Below, one piece after another: positions 33,130-42,308 of a stretch of 64,000 bases of DNA (position 1 is its first letter; every line of letters starts with the position of its first letter). This DNA is from Agrobacterium leguminum. Its GTDB lineage: Bacteria > Pseudomonadota > Alphaproteobacteria > Rhizobiales > Rhizobiaceae. Under the pieces are notes generated by a model, which was given only the letters and a program-made list of their open reading frames with translations, was not told the origin of the DNA and searched no databases. The stretch is from NCBI RefSeq assembly GCF_015704895.1, contig NZ_JADQWB010000019.1, forward strand, positions 51,109 through 115,108. The letters run 5' to 3'. The translations under genes were made by a program, and so were the position numbers.

Positions 33130-35133
33130 TCACTCGAATTCGAGGATGACTTCATCCACTGCAAGGCTGTCGCCCGGTTTTGCCGCCACTCTGGCGACGC
33201 GACCGCGTTTTTCCGCGCGCAGAATGTTTTCCATCTTCATGGCTTCCACCGTCGCCAGCGCCTGCCCGGCCTCCACCTCATCGCCCTCACCCACCGAAAT
33301 ACCGGTGATGACGCCCGGCATGGGGCAGAGCAGCAGCTTCGATGTATCCGGCGGCAGTTTTTCCGGCATCAGCAGCGCCAGTTCCGCCACACGCGGGCTG
33401 CGCACATGGGCACGAATATCCATGCCGCGCCAGCGCAGGCGGATCGCAGCACCTGCAAGATCGACCTTGGCGGCGATGACCTCACCTTCGACCGTGAACA
33501 GGCCGAGGCTCTGGCCGGGAAGCCAGCCGGTATCGACGGTGAGCGCCGCCCCGTCTTCAAAACGGACCGCCGTGCCATCCGTGCCGGTTTCAACGCTAAC
33601 CCTGTGGCGGGATGCGCCAAACGACACCACCCAGTCCTGACCGACGATGCGGCGATGATTGCCAATGGTGCCGGAAATTTCGACCGCGCGGCTCTGCAGC
33701 CGCTGATGGATGATGGCGGCAATAGCGGAAAGCTGGCGCGCCGTGGCCTCATCCGGTTCCACGCCGGAAAACCCTTCCGGAAATTCTTCCGCGATAAAAC
33801 CTGTCGTGAGCCTACCGGCGCGGAAACGCTCATGCTGCATGACGGCCGACAGGAAGGGCAGATTGTGGCCGATGCCCTCCACCTCGAAACGATCCAGCGC
33901 CTGCCCCATGGCGTCGATGGCGGTTTCACGATCCTTGCCTAGAGCGCACAGCTTGGCGATCATCGGATCGTAATACATCGAAATCTCGCCGCCTTCGAAA
34001 ACGCCGGTATCGTTGCGGATGACGGTGCCGTTTTCCTGCGCACCCTCCTGCGGCGGGCGATATCGTGTCAGCCGGCCGATGGAGGGCAGGAAGTTGCGAT
34101 AGGGATCTTCGGCATAAAGCCGGCTTTCGATGGCCCAGCCGTTCAGCTTCACATCCGCCTGTCCGAAGGAGAGCTTTTCACCTGACGCCACACGGATCAT
34201 CTGTTCGACCAGATCGATACCGGTGACGAGTTCCGTTACCGGATGCTCCACCTGCAGGCGGGTGTTCATTTCCAGAAAGTAGAAATTCCTCTCGCCATCG
34301 ACGATGAATTCCACCGTGCCGGCCGAATGGTAACCGACCGCTCTCGCCAGCGCCACGGCCTGCTCGCCCATGGCTTTGCGGGTCGCTTCATCCAGAAAGG
34401 GCGACGGCGCTTCCTCGATCACCTTCTGGTTACGCCGCTGGATCGAGCATTCGCGTTCACCCAGATAAAGTGTGTTGCCGTGCTTGTCGCCCAGCACCTG
34501 AATTTCAATGTGACGCGGCTGGGTGACGAATTTTTCAATGAAAATGCGATCATCGCCAAAGGAGGATTTCGCCTCGTTTTTCGAAGACTGGAAACCCTCG
34601 CGCGCCTCAGCATCGTTGAAAGCGATGCGCATGCCTTTGCCGCCGCCGCCGGCCGACGCCTTGATCATGACGGGATAACCGATCTGCGAGGCGATCCTCA
34701 CGGCCTCATCCGCATCCTCGATCAGCCCCATATGGCCGGGGACGGTGGAAACGCCCGCTTCCGCGGCCAGTTTCTTGGAGGTGATCTTGTCACCCATGGC
34801 CTTGATGGCGCCAACAGGTGGGCCGATGAAGACGACGCCCGCCTTTTCCAGCGCCTCGGCAAAGGCAGCATTTTCCGACAGGAAGCCGTAACCGGGATGG
34901 ACAGCATCCGCCCCGGTCTTCGCGATTGCCTCAAGAATCCTGTCGATGACGATATAGGACTGCGACGAGGGGGCCGGGCCGATATGAACGGCCTCATCCG
35001 CTTGTCTCACATGCAGTGCATTGGCATCCGCATCCGAATAGACCGCGACAGTGGCGATGCCCATCTTCTTCGCCGTCTTGATGACCCGGCAGGCGATCTC
35101 GCCGCGATTGGCGATGAGGATTTTCTTGATCAT
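33130..35133 (-). CDS. pccA: propionyl-CoA carboxylase, biotin-containing alpha subunit
   Basis: A 667-residue protein with biotin carboxylase (residues 1-450, starting MIKKILIANRGEIACRV), ATP-grasp loop GGGGKGMR, a middle BT domain, and the C-terminal biotin carrier with EAMKMENI, where the Lys is biotinylated. With PccB it carboxylates propionyl-CoA to methylmalonyl-CoA. ATG 35133 is chosen because the homology begins there and GGGGAG lies nine bases upstream. It starts four bases after a small membrane-protein gene and precedes the mutase, while the beta subunit is encoded about 2.5 kb away. Confidence 0.94.
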   Translation of the reverse strand: MIKKILIANRGEIACRVIKTAKKMGIATVAVYSDADANALHVRQADEAVHIGPAPSSQSYIVIDRILEAIAKTGADAVHPGYGFLSENAAFAEALEKAGVVFIGPPVGAIKAMGDKITSKKLAAEAGVSTVPGHMGLIEDADEAVRIASQIGYPVMIKASAGGGGKGMRIAFNDAEAREGFQSSKNEAKSSFGDDRIFIEKFVTQPRHIEIQVLGDKHGNTLYLGERECSIQRRNQKVIEEAPSPFLDEATRKAMGEQAVALARAVGYHSAGTVEFIVDGERNFYFLEMNTRLQVEHPVTELVTGIDLVEQMIRVASGEKLSFGQADVKLNGWAIESRLYAEDPYRNFLPSIGRLTRYRPPQEGAQENGTVIRNDTGVFEGGEISMYYDPMIAKLCALGKDRETAIDAMGQALDRFEVEGIGHNLPFLSAVMQHERFRAGRLTTGFIAEEFPEGFSGVEPDEATARQLSAIAAIIHQRLQSRAVEISGTIGNHRRIVGQDWVVSFGASRHRVSVETGTDGTAVRFEDGAALTVDTGWLPGQSLGLFTVEGEVIAAKVDLAGAAIRLRWRGMDIRAHVRSPRVAELALLMPEKLPPDTSKLLLCPMPGVITGISVGEGDEVEAGQALATVEAMKMENILRAEKRGRVARVAAKPGDSLAVDEVILEFE

Positions 35134-35137
35134 GCGG

Positions 35138-35536
35138 TTATTCTCCCCTCGCATCGTCATCATCGTCGCGGAATTTCTTTTCATAGGGCATCATCAGGAT
35201 CGCCGAGGCGGTGGCGGCCGCGCCGAACAGGGATGCGATGGGCATGACGACCAGCAGCACGGGCACGACCGGATTTGCGGCGCGGCCGATGCGCGCGCCC
35301 AAACCGCCAATGTCGAGAAAGATCAGCGCTGCACCGACGCAGACGCCGATCAGCACGCCGACCGCCGCATTGAGCGCCATGAACCTCAACATCTGCCGGT
35401 GATCGAGGCGGGCGGCTTCCGGCGTCATTCTGGGTTTGAGGTTGCGGTTGCCGGGCTTACGGGCACCGCCGCCACGCCGCTGCCTTAGCCAGCGATGCAG
35501 CCAATCCATATCGATCTGAAATATGCCGACACCCAT
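35138..35536 (-). CDS. small two-helix membrane protein of unknown function
   Basis: A 132-residue protein. ATG 35536 has GGAGGGAGG upstream. The first ~45 residues are basic and polar; two hydrophobic segments follow (MALNAAVGVLIGVCVGAALI and VVPVLLVVMPIASLFGAAAT), and the C-terminus is very acidic (DDDDDARGE). It is probably an inner membrane protein with the tail in the cytoplasm. It lies directly upstream of pccA and may be co-transcribed with it, but has no known link to propionate metabolism. Confidence 0.7.
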   Translation of the reverse strand: MGVGIFQIDMDWLHRWLRQRRGGGARKPGNRNLKPRMTPEAARLDHRQMLRFMALNAAVGVLIGVCVGAALIFLDIGGLGARIGRAANPVVPVLLVVMPIASLFGAAATASAILMMPYEKKFRDDDDDARGE

Positions 35537-35571
35537 TTCGCCTCCCTCCTCCATTACCAAACGTCAGCCCG

Positions 35572-36132
35572 TCACCCGTCGCTCTCCGCTGAGGAATCCT
35601 CGAACGGGGTCAGATAGGCAAATGGCACGGCGTCCGTCAGCCAAACGCCGTTGTCGGCTTGGTAGAAATTGCAGCCATCCGCAAACATCCGGCCGGCATC
35701 GACAATCAGGACCACGGGTTTTCCGTGCCGTTGTCCGACGGCAATCGCAGTCTTCCGGTCAGCGGAAAGATGAACCTGCTGCCTTTCCCCCGGACGCAAG
35801 CCTTCCCGCAGAATGGAATCGAGAAAGCGGGTCGCCGTACCGTGAAACAATTGCGGCGGCGGCTCGACTGGCGGCTGGCCAAGATCGACCTTAACGGAGT
35901 GCCCTTGCGCCGCCCGGATGCGGCGGCCGTCTTCCGACAGCGTGAAGCGCTTCTTGTCGCTTTCTGCGACGACCGAAAAGAGGCCTGCCTCATCGAGCGG
36001 CGTGCCGCTCGCATTCGCTTTTGCCAACAGATCTGCGACATCCGCCCAACCCTGAGCATCCAGGGTCAGGCCGATACTTTCAGGCGCATGGCGCAGAACG
36101 TAACTCAGAAATTTGCTGGTCGCTGTCGACAT
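35572..36132 (-). CDS. kptA: RNA 2'-phosphotransferase (KptA/Tpt1)
   Basis: A 186-residue Tpt1-family enzyme that moves an RNA 2'-phosphate to NAD+, forming ADP-ribose 1''-2''-cyclic phosphate. The N-terminal domain begins [20 protein letters not shown] with the conserved Arg-His. The C-terminal NAD-binding domain has [18 protein letters not shown], then [12 protein letters not shown] and a final [13 protein letters not shown]. Eukaryotes need it after tRNA splicing; bacteria have no such pathway, so the physiological substrate is unknown and may be damaged or toxin-cut RNA, or other ADP-ribosylation targets. No RNA ligase gene is nearby. Confidence 0.9.
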   Translation of the reverse strand: MSTATSKFLSYVLRHAPESIGLTLDAQGWADVADLLAKANASGTPLDEAGLFSVVAESDKKRFTLSEDGRRIRAAQGHSVKVDLGQPPVEPPPQLFHGTATRFLDSILREGLRPGERQQVHLSADRKTAIAVGQRHGKPVVLIVDAGRMFADGCNFYQADNGVWLTDAVPFAYLTPFEDSSAESDG

Positions 36133-36167
36133 CGAATTTCATTCCCCGTTGGCGGATGACAGCACAC

Positions 36168-36545
36168 TCAAATCTCGAAGAAATTCTCGAAGGATTCCGG
36201 GAAGTTCTGCCGCGCAACGCGCTCGTCAATCACCAGCATCGCCTGATAGGAAAGCGGATCGAAATTCTTTTCCGCCGGCACGACCTCGCGGCCGAAGAGC
36301 AGGTTGAGGCGGGCGGCGTCGAGATTGCCGCGCTCGAAGGGCTCGGCGCCGAAATGGTGCCAGAGCGAGTGCAGGAAGGCGGCATCGATGCGATGCTCCT
36401 TGGTGTCGTTGCGCGCCCGGCGGGGTATCATCTTGATAGGCGTTACCCCTTTGGGGTTGGCGCGGCGGATGGTGAACTGGACGCCCGTGCTCGGCATGCC
36501 GGAGGGAAATCCCTTGTGTTTGGTCATTTCGGGCAGGTTCGCCAT
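36168..36545 (-). CDS. hypothetical protein of 125 residues
   Basis: Not recognised. ATG 36545 follows AAGGACAAAAG. The protein is soluble, has a basic middle (KMIPRRARNDTKEHR) and an aromatic, helical C-terminal half (HSLWHHFGAEPF, then ESFENFFEI). No catalytic motif or membrane segment is evident. The frame remains open to 36710 through a palindromic repeat that is probably untranslated. It lies 35 bases before kptA on the same strand, so the two may be co-transcribed. Confidence 0.6.
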   Translation of the reverse strand: MANLPEMTKHKGFPSGMPSTGVQFTIRRANPKGVTPIKMIPRRARNDTKEHRIDAAFLHSLWHHFGAEPFERGNLDAARLNLLFGREVVPAEKNFDPLSYQAMLVIDERVARQNFPESFENFFEI

Positions 36546-36648
36546 CTTTTGTCCTTCCAGAACATTTCCAGTAAAAGCTGCCTTGCTTTTACGTCCGGAA
36601 ATGCGCCAATTCAAATAGTTAGAGCGCTTTTGGCGCTCTAATCTTTCC
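36546..36648. repeat. palindromic intergenic repeat, fragment of the same family as in the xyl operon
   Basis: The interval contains TTTCCAG and GTCCGGAAATGCG motifs shared with the repeat at 25998-26122, and a perfect 9-bp hairpin, TTAGAGCGC at 36619-36627 with GCGCTCTAA at 36633-36641. It lies just past the stop of the YghU-like gene and may stabilise or end that transcript. Confidence 0.6.
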
Positions 36649-37545
36649 TTATGCCTTGCCGATCTTGTCCTGCGTCTTCGTCTCGAAGTCGGAGGCATCG
36701 TGGCGTTCATGCAGTTGTTCGGACGGATCGCCCGAGGTCTTGTTGACGATCACGCCACGCTTGACCGCCGGACGTTCGCCGATTTCGAGCGTCCAGCGCA
36801 TGACGTGTCTGTAACCGTCCGCCTCAAGGAACGCACCGGCATCGCCATAGGCCTGACCGAGCGCGATCTTGCCATACCATGGCCAGACGGCCATGTCGGC
36901 GATCGTATATTCCGAACCCGCCAGGTAGCGGTTCTCGGCCAGATGCCGGTCCAGCACGTCGAGCTGACGTTTGACTTCCATGGCGTAGCGGTCGATGGCG
37001 TATTTGATCTTCACCGGCGCATAGGCATAAAAATGGCCGAAACCGCCGCCGAGGAAGGGGGCGGAGCCCATCTGCCAGAACAGCCAGTTCAGCGCCTGCG
37101 TGCGGGCATTGCCCTCTTTCGGCAGGAAGGCGCCGAATTTTTCCGCGAGATAAACGAGAATCGAGCCGCTTTCGAAAACGCGCGTCGGCTCAGACGTCGA
37201 GTAATCCATCAGCGCCGGGATCTTGGAATTCGGATTGACGCCGACGAAACCGGAGCCGAACTGGTCGCCTTCGCCGATCTTGATCAGCCACGCATCATAG
37301 TCTGCGCCCTTGTGGCCGGCGGCCAGCAATTCTTCCAGCATGATGGTGACCTTCTGGCCATTCGGCGTCGCCAGCGAATAAAGCTGCAGCGGGTGCTTGC
37401 CGACGGGCAGTTCCTTTTCATGGGTGGGACCGGCAATCGGACGGTTGATATTGGCGAACTGGCCACCATTGCCCTTGTCCCAGGTCCAGACCTTGGGCAC
37501 CTCATATCCGGCGGGGAAATTATCTGCGGAGGAATTTTCGGCCAT
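36649..37545 (-). CDS. yghU: YghU-like glutathione S-transferase / disulfide-bond reductase
   Basis: A 298-residue GST-fold protein. The thioredoxin-like domain includes LYSLATPNGQKVTIMLEELL with the TPNG stretch in place of a catalytic Cys/Ser, as in YghU and Ure2p-like enzymes. The all-helical domain follows, with GSAPFLGGGFGHFY and YTIADMAVWPW. YghU enzymes bind two glutathiones and show disulfide-bond reductase activity. I chose ATG 37545 because the protein then has the family length; the frame is open to 37602. It lies between pccB (upstream) and the gap before 36545 and need not belong to the propionate genes. Confidence 0.85.
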   Translation of the reverse strand: MAENSSADNFPAGYEVPKVWTWDKGNGGQFANINRPIAGPTHEKELPVGKHPLQLYSLATPNGQKVTIMLEELLAAGHKGADYDAWLIKIGEGDQFGSGFVGVNPNSKIPALMDYSTSEPTRVFESGSILVYLAEKFGAFLPKEGNARTQALNWLFWQMGSAPFLGGGFGHFYAYAPVKIKYAIDRYAMEVKRQLDVLDRHLAENRYLAGSEYTIADMAVWPWYGKIALGQAYGDAGAFLEADGYRHVMRWTLEIGERPAVKRGVIVNKTSGDPSEQLHERHDASDFETKTQDKIGKA

Positions 37546-37637
37546 GAAAATGTGTCCTTGTGCGTTTCGGGAGGACATCCGGACATCCGGGCGCCTGAAC
37601 AAACATATAGTAAGGTGGCCGAAGCATTTTTCCAGTC

Positions 37638-39170
37638 TCAGAGCGGAATAGTGTCGTGTTTCTTCCAGCGGGTTTCCACGCTCTTGTTACGCAGCGACGC
37701 GAAGGCGCGGGCGATGCGACGGCGCGAGGAATGCGGCATGATGACCTCGTCGATAAAACCGCGTTCCGCCGCCACAAAGGGGTTGGCGAAACGCTCTTCA
37801 TATTCCTTCGTGCGTGCGGCGATCTTCTCCGGATCGGCAAGCTCGGAACGATAGAGAATTTCCACCGCCCCCTTCGCGCCCATCACGGCGATTTCCGCCG
37901 TCGGCCAGGCATAATTCACATCCGCGCCGATATGTTTTGAGGCCATCACGTCGTAAGCGCCGCCATAGGCCTTGCGGGTGATCAGCGTCACCATCGGCAC
38001 CGTCGCTTCCGAATAGGCGAAGAGAAGTTTCGCGCCGTGCTTGATGACGCCGCCATATTCCTGCGCGGTTCCCGGCAGGAAACCCGGCACATCCACCAGC
38101 GTCAGCAGCGGAATGTTGAAGGCATCGCAAAAGCGCACGAAGCGGGCGGCCTTGCGCGAACTGTCGATATCGAGGCAGCCGGCCAGCACCATCGGCTGGT
38201 TGGCGACAACGCCCACCGTCTGGCCTTCGAGACGGATGAAGCCGGTGATGATGTTGCGGGCAAAGGCCTCCTGCAACTCGAAGAAATCGCCCTCATCGGC
38301 CAGCGCGTGGATCAGTTCCTTCATGTCATAGGGCTTGTTGGAACTATCAGGGATCAGCGTATCGAGACGTGCTTCCAGCCGGGCCGGATCGTCGTGGAAC
38401 GGGCGCACCGGCGGTTTTTCGCGGTTGTTCAGCGGTAGGAAATCGAACAGCAGCCGTACATGTTCCAGCGTTTCGATGTCGTTTTCATAAGCGCCATCGG
38501 CGACAGAGGATTTTTTCGTATGGGTGGAGGCTCCGCCCAGTTCCTCAGCCGTAACGATTTCGTTGGTTACGGTTTTGACCACATCCGGCCCGGTCACGAA
38601 CATGTAGGAGGTATCGCGCACCATGAAGATGAAATCGGTCATGGCCGGCGAATAGACGGCACCGCCCGCGCAAGGTCCCATGATGACGGAAATCTGCGGC
38701 ACGACGCCGGAGGCGACGACATTGCGCTTGAACACATCGGCATAACCGCCGAGCGAGGCCACGCCCTCCTGAATACGCGCGCCGCCGCTGTCGTTGAGGC
38801 CGATCACCGGCGCGCCGTTGCGCACCGCCATATCCATGATCTTGCAGATTTTCTGGGCATGGGTTTCCGAGAGCGAACCGCCAAGCACAGTGAAATCCTG
38901 CGAAAACACATAGACCTGCCGGCCATTGATGGTGCCCCAGCCGGTAACGACACCGTCACCCGCCACCTTCTGCTCCGCCATGCCGAAATCCACCGCCCGA
39001 TGGGTGACGTACATGTCGTATTCTTCGAAGGAACCTTCATCCAGGAGCACGTCGATACGCTCGCGCGCCGTCAGCTTGCCCTTGCCATGCTGCGCCTCGA
39101 TGCGCTTGACGCCGCCGCCGAGCCGCGCCTCAGCGCGCCGCGTTTCCAATTGCTCCAGAATGCCGGGCAT
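37638..39170 (-). CDS. pccB: propionyl-CoA carboxylase beta subunit
   Basis: A 510-residue carboxyltransferase that passes CO2 from biotin on PccA to propionyl-CoA. The two crotonase-like halves are visible: [17 protein letters not shown] and [16 protein letters not shown] with the acyl-CoA oxyanion loop, then [20 protein letters not shown] and [12 protein letters not shown] in the C-terminal half. ATG 39170 follows GGAGGAAAC. It is divergent from the ScfR-type regulator, and the shared 118-base gap contains TTTGCAA repeats, so regulation by that protein is likely. Confidence 0.95.
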   Translation of the reverse strand: MPGILEQLETRRAEARLGGGVKRIEAQHGKGKLTARERIDVLLDEGSFEEYDMYVTHRAVDFGMAEQKVAGDGVVTGWGTINGRQVYVFSQDFTVLGGSLSETHAQKICKIMDMAVRNGAPVIGLNDSGGARIQEGVASLGGYADVFKRNVVASGVVPQISVIMGPCAGGAVYSPAMTDFIFMVRDTSYMFVTGPDVVKTVTNEIVTAEELGGASTHTKKSSVADGAYENDIETLEHVRLLFDFLPLNNREKPPVRPFHDDPARLEARLDTLIPDSSNKPYDMKELIHALADEGDFFELQEAFARNIITGFIRLEGQTVGVVANQPMVLAGCLDIDSSRKAARFVRFCDAFNIPLLTLVDVPGFLPGTAQEYGGVIKHGAKLLFAYSEATVPMVTLITRKAYGGAYDVMASKHIGADVNYAWPTAEIAVMGAKGAVEILYRSELADPEKIAARTKEYEERFANPFVAAERGFIDEVIMPHSSRRRIARAFASLRNKSVETRWKKHDTIPL

Positions 39171-39257
39171 GTTTCCTCCATGCGTTGTGCCACGATCAAT
39201 AGCCCAGAAAACATTCGCCAAGAAGCCTTGATCGTGCGCGTATGCGTGCCATAAATA

Positions 39258-39287
39258 TTTGCAATGTTTAATTTTGCAAAGTTGCAA
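39258..39287. promoter_or_regulatory. TTTGCAA-type repeats, probable ScfR/RamB-like operator
   Basis: Three half-sites lie in a row: TTTGCAA at 39258-39264, TTTGCAA at 39273-39279 and GTTGCAA at 39281-39287, ending one base before the regulator's ATG. RamB/PrpR-group regulators of acyl-CoA metabolism bind similar TTTGCAA sequences. The position suggests autoregulation and control of pccB. Confidence 0.65.
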
Positions 39288-39288
39288 C

Positions 39289-40707
39289 ATGGCGACGGAA
39301 AAACTCTTCATCGGCCGCAAGGTTCGCGGCCTTCGCGAAAACGCCCGCGCCACGCAGGCGCAATTCGCCGAACGGCTCGGCATTTCCGCGAGTTACCTGA
39401 ACCAGATCGAAAACAATCAACGCCCGGTTTCGGCCAGCGTTCTGGTGACGCTGGTGGAAAAATTCCAGCTCGACATGGCGGAACTCGCAACCGGTGAAAG
39501 CGACCGGCTGGTTTCCGCCGTGCGCGAAGCGCTGAAAGACCCGCTGTTTCTGAATTACGAGCCGGGGCTTCAGGAGTTGAAGCTGATTGCTCAGAACGCG
39601 CCGGGTTTTGCCCATGCGCTGCTGCGCGCCCATCAGGCCTATCGCCAGAACAGCGAGCAGCTGGTGCAGCTGGATGACCGGCTGGGCCGCGGCACCGCGC
39701 AGGTGGAAAGAACCCCCTATGAGGAGGTGCGCGATTTCTTCCACTTCGTCGACAATTACGTTGCCGAGATCGATCTTCTGGCCGAGGAGCTGGCGGAAGA
39801 GCTGGAGATAGAAGGCGGCGAGACCTATGGCATTCTGGCGGCGCATCTGAAGAGCCGTTACGGCATCCATATCACCCGAACCGAGGCGGCGGGCGGTCTG
39901 ATCCGGCACTTCGATCCTGCCGGCAAGACGCTCGCCCTCAGCTCCTACATGGCCGCACCGACCCGCTGTTTTCAGCTTGCATTGCAGATCGCCCAGCTTC
40001 ACGCCGGCCCAACCGTGGACAGGGTGCTGGCCGGCGCCGGTTTCCGCAATGCGGAAGCTGCGGAAATCTGTCGTATCGGGCTGCACAATTATTTCGCCGC
40101 AGCCCTCATCCTGCCCTATGGCCGCTTTCACCGGGCGGCGCAGGAACTGCGCCACGATCTCGAGCTTCTCGCCGTTCGTTTCGGCGCGAGCCTTGAGCAG
40201 GTGGCCCACCGGCTCAGCACCCTGCAACGGCCGGGCATGAAGGGCGTGCCGATCTTTTTTGCCAAGATCGACCGCGCCGGCAACATCACCAAACGCCACA
40301 GCGCCACGCGGCTGCAATTTGCCCGTTTCGGCGCGGCCTGTCCGCTGTGGAATATCCATCAGGCCTTCGAAAGCTCCGACAGGATCGTGCGGCAACTGGC
40401 GGAAACGCCTGACGGCGTGCGCTATCTTTCCATCGCCACGCAGATCGAAAAGGCCGGCGCCGGTTTCAACACGGAGAGACCGCGTTATGCCATCGCGCTT
40501 GGCTGCGAAATTTCCCATGCGCAGAATTTCGTTTATGCCGATACGCTCGATCTCGGCAATGCGGCCTCCTTCAAACCCATCGGCATTTCCTGTCGGGTCT
40601 GCGAGAGGGTGGATTGCGTGCAGCGCGCCGTACCGCCGCTGAAACGCAAACTGCAATTCGACCACCTTTCGCGCGGAGCCCTGCCCTACAGTATCGCCGA
40701 TTTTTAA
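39289..40707 (+). CDS. ScfR-type short-chain fatty-acyl regulator (XRE plus IrrE-like and C-terminal domain)
   Basis: A 472-residue regulator. The N-terminal XRE helix-turn-helix is at about 6-65 ([18 protein letters not shown], then [16 protein letters not shown]). An ImmA/IrrE-like domain is in the middle. The C-terminal domain contains a [11 protein letters not shown]ys cluster that fits the short-chain fatty-acyl regulator domain. Homologues such as RamB and PrpR sense acyl-CoA compounds. ATG 39289 is the homology start; 39259 is in frame but overlaps operator repeats. It is divergent from pccB, so it should govern propionate use. Confidence 0.88.
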   Translation: MATEKLFIGRKVRGLRENARATQAQFAERLGISASYLNQIENNQRPVSASVLVTLVEKFQLDMAELATGESDRLVSAVREALKDPLFLNYEPGLQELKLIAQNAPGFAHALLRAHQAYRQNSEQLVQLDDRLGRGTAQVERTPYEEVRDFFHFVDNYVAEIDLLAEELAEELEIEGGETYGILAAHLKSRYGIHITRTEAAGGLIRHFDPAGKTLALSSYMAAPTRCFQLALQIAQLHAGPTVDRVLAGAGFRNAEAAEICRIGLHNYFAAALILPYGRFHRAAQELRHDLELLAVRFGASLEQVAHRLSTLQRPGMKGVPIFFAKIDRAGNITKRHSATRLQFARFGAACPLWNIHQAFESSDRIVRQLAETPDGVRYLSIATQIEKAGAGFNTERPRYAIALGCEISHAQNFVYADTLDLGNAASFKPIGISCRVCERVDCVQRAVPPLKRKLQFDHLSRGALPYSIADF

Positions 40708-40713
40708 CCCCGC

Positions 40714-41370
40714 TCAGGGCAGAGGCACCATGGCGCGCCGCATGATATTGGCATAATAGCCCCAGAAAAGCCGGGCGGCCACGGAGCGCCATGGAGACCA
40801 AAGCGCCGCGCGTTCCGCCAGCCATTTCGCTTCCGGCCTCACCTCCAGGGCAAGCGCATGGGCCACCGCCGATCTCAGCGCCACATCGCCGACCGGAAAA
40901 ATATCCGGGTGCCCGCCGCAGAACATCAGATAGACCTCCGCCGTCCACGGGCCGATACCGCGAAGCGCAACCAGCTCGGAAAGGGCCGCACGCCCCTCCT
41001 TGCGCACCACGCCGTCAAGATCGATCTGCCCTTCCGTGACGGCGCGCGCCAGCCCTTCCAGCGTCGTCGCCTTGGCCCGGGAAAGGCCGAAAGTGGCGCG
41101 CAATTCCGCCGGTGCGCCGAGATAATTTTCCGCCGTGACCACGCCGCCGGTGCCGGCAAGGATACGCGCCCATATGGCATTGGCGCTGGCGCGCGACACC
41201 ATCTGCGAAACGACGATATGGGCAAGGCCGGAAAAGCCGGGTTCGTGAATGCGCAGTTCCAGCGGGCCGGCTTTTTCGATGACAAGGCCGAGAGCCGGAT
41301 CGAGGTGGGCGAGATGCTCCAGCCCTTCGCTTATGTCGTCCATCCCGGTGATGATTTTCATGTCCGTCAT
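40714..41370 (-). CDS. alkA: DNA-3-methyladenine glycosylase II
   Basis: A 218-residue HhH-GPD base-excision glycosylase that removes alkylated purines. The hairpin-helix-hairpin is LRGIGPWTAEVYLMFC, and the catalytic Asp follows in FPVGDVAL, the correct spacing. It lacks the N-terminal TBP-like domain of E. coli AlkA, so it is the shorter AlkA/MAG1 type. ATG 41370 and 41361 are both possible starts with weak ribosome sites; the longer frame to 41853 overlaps gluQ and is unlikely. It is convergent with the ScfR gene (6 bases) and divergent from gluQ. Confidence 0.9.
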   Translation of the reverse strand: MTDMKIITGMDDISEGLEHLAHLDPALGLVIEKAGPLELRIHEPGFSGLAHIVVSQMVSRASANAIWARILAGTGGVVTAENYLGAPAELRATFGLSRAKATTLEGLARAVTEGQIDLDGVVRKEGRAALSELVALRGIGPWTAEVYLMFCGGHPDIFPVGDVALRSAVAHALALEVRPEAKWLAERAALWSPWRSVAARLFWGYYANIMRRAMVPLP

Positions 41371-41408
41371 TCCATATGCCGCCAGCCGCTGGCGGGGTGC
41401 TTTAAAAC

Positions 41409-42308
41409 ATGGCAGAAGAAACCATGCCTTCGCCTCTCCGTCAAAAACCGGTTTACCGTTTCGCACCAAGCCCCAATGGCCTGCTGCATCTCGGCCACGC
41501 GCTTTCCGCCTTCCTGAACCACGATATGGCGCGAGACAATGGCGGCCGCTTTCTGCTGCGTATCGAGGATATCGACCAGACACGCTGCACCCCGGAGCTG
41601 GAACGGGCAATCTATGATGACCTTGGCTGGCTGGGTCTCGACTGGGAGAAACCTGCGCGGCGGCAATCGGAGCATTTCGAAGAGTACCGCGTGGCGCTGG
41701 ACAGGCTGATCGAGGCAGGACTTGCTTACCCTGCCTTTCTGAGCCGTGGAGAAACCAAGGCAATCGTTCGTACTTTCGAGGCGGAGGGAGGGTTGTGGCC
41801 CCGCGATCCCGATGGCGCGCCGCTTTACCCGGCCATCGACCGGGAGAGGCCAAGGGTGGAACGGGATGCGCTGCTCGTCTCCGGCCGGCCGCACGCCTGG
41901 CGGCTCGACATGGAAAAGGCGATCCACGCCATCGGCAGCCCCCTGTTCTGGCAGGAGAGCGGCGATGGCGAGACGGGGCAGATCGAGGCCCTGCCCGCGC
42001 TTTGGGGCGATGTGGTACTGTCGCGTTCCGACGCGCCGTCGAGTTATCATCTTTCCGTTGTGGTGGATGATGCGCTGCAGGGCATAACCCATGTGGTACG
42101 CGGTATGGATCTCTATCACGCCACCGCCATTCACCGGCTGTTGCAACACCTGCTGGACCTGCCGCAACCGGCCTATCGCCATCACCGGCTGATCTTGGGT
42201 GCGGACGGGCGCAAGCTCTCGAAAAGCGAAGGCAGCACCGGGCTTTCCGCCCTTCGTTCGGAAGGTGCTGCGCCCTCAGATATCCGCCGGCTTGTCGGGC
42301 TCCTCTAG
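41409..42308 (+). CDS. gluQ: glutamyl-Q tRNA(Asp) synthetase
   Basis: A 299-residue truncated glutamyl-tRNA synthetase paralogue that glutamylates queuosine in the anticodon of tRNA(Asp). It has the class I motifs: RFAPSPNGLLHLGHALS (HIGH-type HLGH) and GRKLSKSEGS (KMSKS-type), and no anticodon-binding domain, as the family expects. The 3' end overlaps the convergent YihY gene by 33 bases, so the two C-termini share DNA. Confidence 0.93.
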   Translation: MAEETMPSPLRQKPVYRFAPSPNGLLHLGHALSAFLNHDMARDNGGRFLLRIEDIDQTRCTPELERAIYDDLGWLGLDWEKPARRQSEHFEEYRVALDRLIEAGLAYPAFLSRGETKAIVRTFEAEGGLWPRDPDGAPLYPAIDRERPRVERDALLVSGRPHAWRLDMEKAIHAIGSPLFWQESGDGETGQIEALPALWGDVVLSRSDAPSSYHLSVVVDDALQGITHVVRGMDLYHATAIHRLLQHLLDLPQPAYRHHRLILGADGRKLSKSEGSTGLSALRSEGAAPSDIRRLVGLL

